Part shown: in pieces, positions 1-5,308 of the stretch
Layout: each line of letters opens with the position of its first letter
Numbering within the stretch: position 1 is the stretch's first letter
Source: Comamonadaceae bacterium
GTDB lineage: Bacteria > Pseudomonadota > Gammaproteobacteria > Burkholderiales > Burkholderiaceae
Reading direction: 5' to 3'
NCBI GenBank assembly: GCA_947455875.1
Contig: CANGSD010000101.1
Coordinates: 1 to 5,669 of the forward strand
Length of the DNA: 5,669 bases
Program-made: the position numbers and the translations under genes
Notes under the pieces: generated by a model
Database searches by the model: none
Seen by the model: the letters and a program-made list of their open reading frames with translations, nothing else
What the model was told of the DNA's origin: nothing

Positions 1-502
1 CGACCGCGTCGATGATTTTTTGGTAGCCGGTGCAGCGGCAGATGTTGCCGCCCAGGCCTTCCTTGATTTCCTCTGCGCCCGCCTGCGGGTTGCGGCGCAA
101 GGTCGACGTAGCCGCCATCACCATACCGGGAATGCAGTAGCCGCACTGGCTGGCACCACACTTGTGAAAGGCACGCTGCAAGGCCGTCATGCCCTGGTCG
201 CGGTCCAGATCGTCGACGGTCTCGACCGTGGCGCCGTCGACCTTTTGCACCGGCGTCAAACAGCTTTTCACCAGCTTGCCGTCCAGGAACATCGAGCAGG
301 TACCGCACTCGCCGGCGCCGCAGCCTTCTTTGTTGCCGGTGAGTTTGAGTTCTTCGCGGACGAAATCAATCAGGCGGTAGTGATTGGGCACCACTCGCAC
401 GACCTCGCGGCCGTTGACGGTGGCCGAAATCTCGACCGTGGGGTGACGGCCATCGGCGGGCGCGGCGCAGACTTTGGAACCAGGCGCGAGGGAATCAGGC
501 AT
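1..502 (-). CDS. [2Fe-2S] small subunit of a molybdenum hydroxylase (xanthine dehydrogenase / CoxS family), 3'-truncated by window edge
   Basis: This is the electron-transfer subunit of a three-subunit molybdenum hydroxylase; in the family it passes electrons from the Mo centre to the FAD subunit in the cytoplasm. I translated 167 residues from the ATG at 502 to the left edge. The N-terminal ferredoxin-like domain has GCGAGECGTC with C61, C66, C69 and later C81, the plant-type 2Fe-2S ligands. The C-terminal helical domain has QCGYCIPGM (C120, C123) and NICRCTGYQ (C155, C157), the second cluster. All eight expected cysteines are present. Homologues are about 155-170 residues, so only about 10-20 residues are probably missing; the roughly 20-residue N-terminal lead before the ferredoxin fold is longer than usual. 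The start is supported by AAGGA (511-515, minus strand) 8 bases upstream. The ATG lies inside the end of the FAD-subunit gene (8-base overlap), so the two are translationally coupled. The exact substrate class cannot be told from this subunit. Confidence 0.93.
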   Translation of the reverse strand, partial: MPDSLAPGSKVCAAPADGRHPTVEISATVNGREVVRVVPNHYRLIDFVREELKLTGNKEGCGAGECGTCSMFLDGKLVKSCLTPVQKVDGATVETVDDLDRDQGMTALQRAFHKCGASQCGYCIPGMVMAATSTLRRNPQAGAEEIKEGLGGNICRCTGYQKIIDAV

Positions 503-1406
503 GAGCCATTTCCTTGGGAAGACGGGAGACTTCAAGACCGGCGCGCGACAGGGCGGAGACCAGCGCACGCTCGACAAAATTAACCAGGACTTCGCGTCGA
601 TAGTCCTGCCGGCTGCGTGAACGCACGTGGTCGGCAGCGGTTTGCGCGGCTTCGCGCACCAGACGTGAGGTGGGCACCTGGCCCACCAGCATCGCCTCGA
701 CCTCACTCAGACGCTCGGGCACAGGGCCGACCGCCCCGATGGCCACGCGGCAGCCTTCGACATTTCGGCGAGCCCAATCGAGCTTGACGGCCGTCGCCAT
801 GCACACCGTGGAAATCGCCAACGAACGGCGGTGGCCCACCTTTTCAAAGGCGCTGCCCCAGCCCTCGATCGGATCGATCGTGAGGGCGGTGAGGATCTCG
901 CGCTCATGCAAGGCGGTCTTGCCCGGTCCCAGGATGAAGTCGGACAAGGGCATCTCGCGCCGCTTGATTTGCCCCGACTCGCGCCGCGCCAGATGCACGC
1001 GGGCGTTGAGGACCAACAAGGCGGGCTGCGAATCACCCGCTGGCGAGGCATTGACGATGTTGCCGCCGATGGTGGCTTGCTCGCGAATCTGGTCGTCTGC
1101 AAACCAGGCAGCGCAGGGCCCGAGCACGGGCGCCAGCCGGCGCAGTCGTGCATCGCGCTCGTACGCCGCGATCGGCGTGGCGGCACCGAGCAGCACGCGC
1201 TGCTCGGTCACCGAGATCTCGCACAGCTCGGGAATGCGGCTGACGTCCACCATTGCCGGCAGATGCACATCGCCCGCCCGGCCCTCGCGGGCCCAAGGCA
1301 GCAGGTCGGTGGCGCCTGCCACCAGCCGGGCCCCGGGCACTTGCTCGAGCGCGTCAAACGCCGCCTCGAGCGTGCGCGGCATGAAGTAATGGTCGAACGT
1401 CAGCAT
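495..1406 (-). CDS. FAD-binding medium subunit of a molybdenum hydroxylase (CoxM / xanthine dehydrogenase FAD-subunit family)
   Basis: This 303-residue protein is the flavin subunit that takes electrons from the 2Fe-2S subunit and hands them to the terminal acceptor. The N-terminal FAD-binding domain (about 1-175) shows AGATDLL at 30-36, a variant of the family's AGGTDL loop, and TIGGNIVNASPAGDS at 112-126, the strongest signature, contacting the FAD pyrophosphate. The C-terminal domain (about 185-290) has FEKVGHRRSLAIS (187-199) and RSRQDYRREV (263-272), as in CO-dehydrogenase flavoproteins. Its length is normal (about 280-300). I do not see the Cys-rich loop that 4-hydroxybenzoyl-CoA reductase beta subunits use for an extra 4Fe-4S cluster, which argues against that enzyme. 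It starts 10 bases after the dehydrogenase stop with no strong Shine-Dalgarno (GAAGG lies too far upstream), so it is probably translated by coupling. It overlaps the 2Fe-2S gene by 8 bases. The order FAD then FeS matches coxMSL-type operons. Confidence 0.95.
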   Translation of the reverse strand: MLTFDHYFMPRTLEAAFDALEQVPGARLVAGATDLLPWAREGRAGDVHLPAMVDVSRIPELCEISVTEQRVLLGAATPIAAYERDARLRRLAPVLGPCAAWFADDQIREQATIGGNIVNASPAGDSQPALLVLNARVHLARRESGQIKRREMPLSDFILGPGKTALHEREILTALTIDPIEGWGSAFEKVGHRRSLAISTVCMATAVKLDWARRNVEGCRVAIGAVGPVPERLSEVEAMLVGQVPTSRLVREAAQTAADHVRSRSRQDYRREVLVNFVERALVSALSRAGLEVSRLPKEMAHA

Positions 1407-1416
1407 GGCGGTGCGA

Positions 1417-2568
1417 TCAGCAGCCTTCGGGGTGGCTCATCTTGACCACGACCTTGATGGCGTCGTCGATACGCTCGCGTGCATAACGCAGCGCGGTCGG
1501 CACTTCTTCGAGCGGGAAGGTGTGGGTGTGGATCAGCTTGGCGTCAAAGCGCTTTTGCTTCATCAGCGCAGCGGCGCGGTGGGTGGCACTCTTGCCTTCG
1601 CCGCGGATGCCGTACAGATAAATGTTGTTGCGCACCAGGTTGGCCACATCGACCGGCGCCGGCTCAGAGGGGAAGGCTGCCAGGCAGATCCGACCGCCGC
1701 GGCGCAGCATCTTGGAGGCGTCGTTGATGGCGTTCAGGGCGCCCGAGCACTCGAGCACGTAGTGCGCGCCGCCGTTGGTGTACTCACGCACCTTGGCGAC
1801 GGCGTCTTCCTTGGTCACGTTGATGGTGTAGTCCGCGCCCAGCTTGCGGCCCATCTCCAGGCGGTTGTCGCGGGTACCGGTCAGGATGACCTCGGAGGCG
1901 CCCAGCGCCTTGGCCACGCCCACGCCCATCAGGCCGATGGGGCCCGGTCCCATGACCACCACCGACTGCCCGGCGATCAGGCCGGCGGTCACGTCCAGGC
2001 CGTACATGGCGGTACCGGCGGTGACGATCAGGGTCGCCTCCTCGTCGCTCATGTTGTCGGGCACGTGGGCCAGGGTGTTGATGTTGTTGACGGCGTACTG
2101 GGTGAAGCCGCCGTCGGTGGTGAAGCCGTTGGCGCGGTGGCCCTTGTTGACTTCGCCGTAGTTCTGGCCGTAGTTCAGGCAGGCCGTGTACATGCCTTCG
2201 CGGCAGCGCTCGCAGCGGCCGCAACCGGCGTGCACTTCCACGGTGACGCGGTCACCGATCTTGAACTCGTCCACGCCCGGGCCCAGCTTGACCACGGTGC
2301 CCATGTACTCATGGCCGGGGGTGAAGTTCTTGTTGAACGGCAGGCCGCCGTGAATCATGGCCGGCGGGCCCTTGTGGATGATCTCCAGGTCGGTCGCGCA
2401 CACGGCGATCGCGTCGATGCGCACCAGCACCTCGGCGGCGCCCGGCTGCGGCACGGGCTTGTCCACGAAGGTGATCTGGTCGGGGTCGCCCAGCACCCAG
2501 GCTTTCATCGTTTTCGGGATGTTGTAGCTGCGCTTGCCGAGGTGCGCGGTGTCGGTGGCTGAATTCAT
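1417..2568 (-). CDS. Zinc-dependent medium-chain alcohol dehydrogenase
   Basis: This 383-residue protein oxidises an alcohol to a ketone or aldehyde with NAD(P)+ in the cytoplasm. The GroES-like catalytic domain (about 21-165) has C57 in AVCATD and H86/E87 in TPGHEYMG as catalytic-zinc ligands. C116, C119, C122 and C130, in a GCGRCERC..AC arrangement, are the structural-zinc lobe. The Rossmann domain has GPGPIGLMG at 207-215. The second beta strand ends in TGTRDNRL (230-237) instead of an Asp-containing turn, which hints at NADP+ or relaxed specificity. The frame is open much further upstream (to about 2823), but ATG 2568 is chosen because GGAG (2574-2577) sits 5 bases before it and the family alignment begins near MKAWVLGD at 21. 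The roughly 20-residue lead before the domain is slightly long. It is the first gene of the Mo-hydroxylase operon, so its product or substrate is probably linked to the hydroxylation step. It belongs to the threonine/sorbitol dehydrogenase-like branch; I cannot name the substrate. Confidence 0.93.
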   Translation of the reverse strand: MNSATDTAHLGKRSYNIPKTMKAWVLGDPDQITFVDKPVPQPGAAEVLVRIDAIAVCATDLEIIHKGPPAMIHGGLPFNKNFTPGHEYMGTVVKLGPGVDEFKIGDRVTVEVHAGCGRCERCREGMYTACLNYGQNYGEVNKGHRANGFTTDGGFTQYAVNNINTLAHVPDNMSDEEATLIVTAGTAMYGLDVTAGLIAGQSVVVMGPGPIGLMGVGVAKALGASEVILTGTRDNRLEMGRKLGADYTINVTKEDAVAKVREYTNGGAHYVLECSGALNAINDASKMLRRGGRICLAAFPSEPAPVDVANLVRNNIYLYGIRGEGKSATHRAAALMKQKRFDAKLIHTHTFPLEEVPTALRYARERIDDAIKVVVKMSHPEGC

Positions 2569-2573
2569 CGTGT

Positions 2574-2577
2574 CTCC
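2574..2577 (-). promoter_or_regulatory. Shine-Dalgarno site of the alcohol dehydrogenase
   Basis: GGAG on the minus strand with a 5-base spacer to ATG 2568. It decides the start of the dehydrogenase against the much longer upstream open frame. Confidence 0.7.
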
Positions 2578-2693
2578 GTCGGTTGGTGGTGGTTTGAATC
2601 TGGTTTCGCATCGCTGGCGGGCCTGCAATCCGAACTCCATGACCCGCATTGAACGCGGCCGTAGAGGGTGCCGCAAGGGCTGGAGAGCGTCTT

Positions 2694-2730
2694 CTTGGAC
2701 AAATACAAGAGAATCCTGGAATCGTCCAAG
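2694..2730. repeat. Inverted repeat, 7-bp arms CTTGGAC / GTCCAAG, possible operator
   Basis: CTTGGAC (2694-2700) and GTCCAAG (2724-2730) are perfect inverted copies, 30 bases apart start to start, about three helical turns. They lie in the AT-richer half of the divergent region, where a regulator would bind. The arms are short enough that chance occurrence in 250 bases is plausible, so the operator role is an inference. Confidence 0.35.
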
Positions 2731-2772
2731 CCCGCTTGCCAAAGCCGCGTCGCCCCACGGAACAGCCTGCTT

Positions 2773-2786
2773 AGACTCAGCAGTCT
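2773..2786. repeat. Inverted repeat AGACT-CAGC-AGTCT next to the regulator promoter
   Basis: Perfect 5-bp arms with a 4-base spacer, ending 5 bases before the TATACT hexamer at 2792-2797, where the regulator's -35 element would be. This suits autoregulation of the AraC-type gene, but the arms are short. Confidence 0.3.
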
Positions 2787-2791
2787 GCCTG

Positions 2792-2797
2792 TATACT
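2792..2797 (+). promoter_or_regulatory. Candidate -10 element of the AraC-type gene
   Basis: TATACT matches five of six positions of the sigma-70 -10 consensus in an AT-rich patch. Transcription would begin near 2804, favouring translation from ATG 2822 over ATG 2810. No good -35 hexamer lies 16-18 bases upstream. Confidence 0.4.
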
Positions 2798-2821
2798 AAG
2801 TAGTAACAAATGGAAAAAATC

Positions 2822-3778
2822 ATGGGTCGCCAGGTGGATTCCGGACAGCTTTCTCCCCCGGCGGGCGCCGAGACGCTGGCTGCCCAGTCGATCCATACCT
2901 ACACCATGGTCGAGCGGTCTGACCGCCTGGACTTCGAGATTCGAAGCCAGTCGGTGCGGGCCCCCGTGACCAAGCCGCACCGGCACGAGTACTTCCAGAT
3001 CTTTGTCAACCAGGCGAGCGGCGCGCCCCACCAACTCAGTGGCCAGCGCTACGAGTCCAAGCCGCGCTCGCTGGTCTTCGTGCTGCCCTACCGAGTCCAC
3101 TTGGCGCCCGTGGGGCCGGGCACCCGCTACCAGCTGATCAACTTTGCCAGCAACTTTCTGCGGCCCAATTTCTCGCTCACGCCCCTGGAGATGGAAGAGG
3201 CCTCCATCACCCAGTACCCCGAGCTCACACCCTTCATCTACCAGGGCTGGCTTGATTTCGTTTTTGATCCGGACGAGTTCGCGCACATCGAAACGCTACT
3301 GCACCGGCTCGAAGCCGCTCACCAGCAACGTACCCTGGGCACCCTCGAGCGCGTGCGCGGCGCGCTGCTCGAGCTGATCGGCTTCACCACCGAAAAATTC
3401 GCGCCACAGCTGCAGTCGCTCGCCGCCCAGCGCGTTTACCTGCAGGGACACTCGGACGCCCTGCGCCGCGTGCTGCGGTTTATTGACGCCAACCTCGGGA
3501 GCGACGTCTCGCTGGCCGAAGTCGCTGAGGCGGCCTACCTCTCACCCAATTACCTGTCGCAGCTGCTCAAAAAGCAGACCGGCCTGGCCTTCGTGGACTG
3601 GCTCACGGGTCGCCGCATGGACCGCGCGCGCGAGCTGCTTGCGCACACCAACGAGCGTGTCGGCACCGTCGCCCACCAGGTGGGGTTCAGCGACGAGGCC
3701 TACTTCACACGGCGCTTCAAACAGCGCTTCGGTGTTGCCCCGACGGCCTACCGGCGCTCGATGCAAGAGGCGGGCTGA
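2822..3778 (+). CDS. AraC/XylS-family transcriptional regulator
   Basis: This is a DNA-binding regulator of 318 residues, or 322 if ATG 2810 is used; numbering here follows the longer form. The N-terminal cupin-like sensing domain (about 40-125) has PHRHEYFQIFV at 56-66, the histidine-rich strand typical of these effector pockets, and SLVFVLPYRVHLAP at 87-100. The C-terminal double helix-turn-helix domain (about 218-318) has VSLAEVAEAAYLSPNYLSQL (233-252) as the first helix-turn-helix. The second is the family signature around VAHQVGFSDEAYFTRRFKQR (287-306), followed by GVAPTAYRR. ATG 2822 is chosen because GGA lies 7 bases before it, whereas ATG 2810 has no Shine-Dalgarno and would be nearly leaderless from the candidate -10. 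Divergent orientation to the dehydrogenase/Mo-hydroxylase operon makes it the likely activator of that operon, responding to its substrate or an intermediate. Confidence 0.94.
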   Translation: MGRQVDSGQLSPPAGAETLAAQSIHTYTMVERSDRLDFEIRSQSVRAPVTKPHRHEYFQIFVNQASGAPHQLSGQRYESKPRSLVFVLPYRVHLAPVGPGTRYQLINFASNFLRPNFSLTPLEMEEASITQYPELTPFIYQGWLDFVFDPDEFAHIETLLHRLEAAHQQRTLGTLERVRGALLELIGFTTEKFAPQLQSLAAQRVYLQGHSDALRRVLRFIDANLGSDVSLAEVAEAAYLSPNYLSQLLKKQTGLAFVDWLTGRRMDRARELLAHTNERVGTVAHQVGFSDEAYFTRRFKQRFGVAPTAYRRSMQEAG

Positions 3779-3799
3779 GGCCGGCTGGGCCGGGCCCGA

Positions 3800-3835
3800 C
3801 GTAAACCCCGTAACGCACGTAATCGGGGTAACAAG
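3800..3835 (+). repeat. Four tandem 9-bp units with a (C/G)GTAA core upstream of flagellin
   Basis: CGTAA occurs at 3800, 3809 and 3818 and GGTAA at 3827, each exactly 9 bases after the last; the other four bases of each unit vary. The block begins 21 bases after the AraC-type stop and ends 38 bases before the flagellin ATG. The outer halves also form an inverted repeat, ACCCCG (3805-3810) with CGGGGT (3824-3829). It could be a regulator-binding array, or part of a weak terminator for the upstream gene; there is no T-run. Confidence 0.5.
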
Positions 3836-3838
3836 CCC

Positions 3839-3866
3839 TCAAGTTTTCTCCTGGGCTATCCCAGAA
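3839..3866 (+). promoter_or_regulatory. Weak candidate sigma-28 (FliA) promoter of flagellin
   Basis: TCAAGTTT (3839-3846) matches seven of eight bases of the flagellar -35 consensus TAAAGTTT. TCCCAGAA (3859-3866), 12 bases later, matches five of eight of GCCGATAA. The start site would fall almost on the ATG, giving a leaderless message, which is unusual for flagellin, so this is tentative. Confidence 0.22.
3851..3864 (+). repeat. Small hairpin CTGGG-CTAT-CCCAG before the flagellin start
   Basis: Perfect 5-bp GC-rich stem with a 4-base loop, ending 9 bases before ATG 3874 and followed by no T-run. If transcribed it would sit where a ribosome binding site is expected and no good Shine-Dalgarno is seen, so it could affect flagellin translation. 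Confidence 0.35.
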
Positions 3867-3873
3867 TCGGGGC

Positions 3874-4695
3874 ATGGCCATCGGAATCAACACGCCCTAC
3901 GGCGCCCTGAACGCCCTGCGCGTCGCGTCGGTCGATGCAAGCCGGGCATCCGAGCGAATCAGCAGCGGCTTGCGGATCAACCGCAGCAGCGACGACCCGG
4001 CTGGCCTGTCCCTCGCCACCACCCTCGCCACGGAGATCGGCGGCTACACCCAGGTCAAGAGCAGTATCACCTCGGCGATCAGCAAGGTCGAACAGGTCAG
4101 CGACTCTCTGACCAGCATCTCCAGCATTCTTTCGTCGATGAAATCGCTCGCGCTGTCCTCCATCAGCGCATCGAGTGACACGGATCGTGCGGTGCACCAG
4201 ACAGCCTTCGCGTCCTACATGGCCGATATCAACACGATCGCCTCGTCCACGACCATCAAGGGATCGTCCGTTCTGGACGGGACTACCTCGTCCATTACCG
4301 TCCAAGTGGGCGTCGAGACGACAGACACCAAGACCCTGACCTTTTTCAACTCGTCCAGCAGCGGGCTGTCCATCAGCAACCTGAGCATTGGGACCGCCGC
4401 GACTGCAGCGGCAGCCTACGCAGCCCTGGACACACCCATCGACACGACCGCCTCACGCATCGCCACGGTAGGAGCCTATGAGTCGGGCCTGGGATATCTC
4501 GGTGATTTTGCGGATTCCATGGTGCTCAATACCACCGAGGGATACGACAACATCATGTCGGCTGACCTTGCCCAGGAAACCGCCAACCTCGCCGCAGCCG
4601 AAATCCGTCAGAGCGCCTCGACTTCCATGGTGGCCCAGACAAACACCCTGAGCAAGGAACTGGTCGACTTCCTGCTTCAGTCCGTGACGGATTGA
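3874..4695 (+). CDS. Flagellin, short form with only conserved D0/D1 domains
   Basis: Flagellin is the subunit that polymerises into the flagellar filament after export through the flagellar type III apparatus. This 273-residue protein has the N-terminal domain with SERISSGLRINRSSDDPAGL at 26-45, the family's most conserved stretch, and a C-terminal domain with ADLAQETANLAAAEIRQSA (230-248) and VAQTNTLSKELVDFLL (253-268), the segment normally bound by FliS. The middle (about 140-225) is brief, so the surface D2/D3 domains are absent. The protein has no cysteine and about 48 Ser and 33 Thr (near 30 percent), compatible with O-glycosylation. Where typical flagellins read QRVRELAVQ, it has SSMKSLALS (87-95). 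The ATG is the only start after the in-frame stop at 3829, but no clear Shine-Dalgarno precedes it. Next comes fliS after 10 bases. It could be a secondary filament subunit; the symbol fliC is withheld for that reason. Confidence 0.92.
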   Translation: MAIGINTPYGALNALRVASVDASRASERISSGLRINRSSDDPAGLSLATTLATEIGGYTQVKSSITSAISKVEQVSDSLTSISSILSSMKSLALSSISASSDTDRAVHQTAFASYMADINTIASSTTIKGSSVLDGTTSSITVQVGVETTDTKTLTFFNSSSSGLSISNLSIGTAATAAAAYAALDTPIDTTASRIATVGAYESGLGYLGDFADSMVLNTTEGYDNIMSADLAQETANLAAAEIRQSASTSMVAQTNTLSKELVDFLLQSVTD

Positions 4696-4697
4696 GG
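4694..4697 (+). promoter_or_regulatory. Shine-Dalgarno site of fliS, overlapping the flagellin stop
   Basis: GAGG shares two bases with the flagellin TGA and lies 8 bases before GTG 4706. It supports the GTG start and co-translation of flagellin with its chaperone. Confidence 0.6.
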
Positions 4698-4705
4698 CGT
4701 ACACC

Positions 4706-5308
4706 GTGCACGTCAGCCCGATCAGGCGCCGACGCGCGCTCCGGGTCTACAGGGATCTGGCAGGCAGCGCGCACGCACTGGGCGACCATCCCGCAGCGCT
4801 GACCGCAGCCCTGCTGGACGCCCTCAGCCGTCACCTGTGCGCGGCCCGCAGCACGATCGCGCACAGCATGGGGGTCGGGCGCTCGGACTCGCTCGCCAAG
4901 GCCTGCATGATCGTTGCAGGTCTCTATCGAACGCTCAATCTGCTGCAGGCACCCGAGACCACGAAGCGGCTCGCCAGCATTTACCGCCATCTGCTGGCAC
5001 GTATCAACCGTATCAATCGCAAGAACGGCGACACGGTGCTTCGCGAGCTGATCGAACTGGTCGACACCCTCCGGTCCGCCTGGACGGTTGCGGGGCGCAG
5101 TCGCTCAGTCGGTACGGAAAATTCGCCAGCCGCCGTCCATCTTGCGAAGAGCGAACTTCCAGCCCAGGTCCTTGCGCTTGACGAACTGAATCGCCGCCAC
5201 CCGCGCGCTCTCGGCCTTCTTGAAGTCGTCGATGAACAGGTTGTCGCCTACACCCATGGACGCAAAGGGATACCTCACCCGGTCGGGGCAAGCGACTTCT
5301 CCGTTTGA
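4706..5308 (+). CDS. fliS: Flagellar export chaperone FliS with an aberrant C-terminal extension
   Basis: FliS binds the C-terminal helix of flagellin in the cytoplasm, preventing premature polymerisation and delivering it to the export gate. Residues about 12-128 follow the FliS helical bundle: YRDLAGSAHALGDHPAALTA (15-34) corresponds to the first helix and the ASPHQL turn. MIVAGLYRTLNLL (68-80), LASIYRHLLARINRINRKNG (89-108) and LRELIELVDTLRSAW (112-126) match the later helices, including the usual final Trp. GTG start, with GAGG 8 bases upstream. FliS proteins usually end here, at about 125-140 residues, but this frame continues to residue 200. The tail (about 134-200) lies opposite a convergent gene at 5105-5326 and resembles no FliS sequence I know. 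Either the normal stop was lost, or the tail is unused coding potential of an intact extended protein. The core call is firm; the extent of the real product is uncertain. Confidence 0.82.
   Translation: MHVSPIRRRRALRVYRDLAGSAHALGDHPAALTAALLDALSRHLCAARSTIAHSMGVGRSDSLAKACMIVAGLYRTLNLLQAPETTKRLASIYRHLLARINRINRKNGDTVLRELIELVDTLRSAWTVAGRSRSVGTENSPAAVHLAKSELPAQVLALDELNRRHPRALGLLEVVDEQVVAYTHGRKGIPHPVGASDFSV

Larger units (their letters stand above)
2569..2821. promoter_or_regulatory. Divergent promoter/operator region between the catabolic operon and the AraC-type gene
   Basis: This 253-base non-coding stretch separates the minus-strand dehydrogenase operon from the plus-strand regulator, the usual arrangement for an AraC-family activator and its target. 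The part at 2695-2821 is visibly more AT-rich than the genes and holds two inverted repeats (2694-2730 and 2773-2786) and a -10 hexamer for the regulator. I found no convincing -35/-10 pair for the operon on the minus strand, as expected of a promoter that needs an activator. The part nearest the dehydrogenase (2569-2690) is GC-rich leader in which I see only the Shine-Dalgarno. Confidence 0.65.

Noticed and set aside
670..1445. Two long plus-strand frames opposite the FAD-subunit gene
   Set aside because: The minus-strand protein has clear FAD-binding motifs; these frames have low-complexity Arg/Ser/Ala translations and no ribosome site.
1405..2562. Long plus-strand open frame of 385 codons opposite the alcohol dehydrogenase
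   Set aside because: Its translation is His/Gly/Val/Ala-rich with no family motif, while the minus strand gives a complete zinc dehydrogenase. It is antisense coding shadow from GC-rich codon use.
2725..2746. Sigma-54-like TGGCAAG ... TTGGA on the minus strand as operon promoter
   Set aside because: The GG-to-GC spacing is off by one and the -12 GC is missing, and the regulator is AraC-type, not a sigma-54 activator.
2569..2823. N-terminal extension of the dehydrogenase frame to 468 residues
   Set aside because: The extension resembles no protein, runs through the divergent control region and the regulator start, and ATG 2568 has a proper Shine-Dalgarno.
3779..3829. Intrinsic terminator after the AraC-type gene
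   Set aside because: The GC-rich run and the ACCCCG/CGGGGT inverted repeat can fold, but neither is followed by a T-run, and the latter coincides with the 9-bp array.
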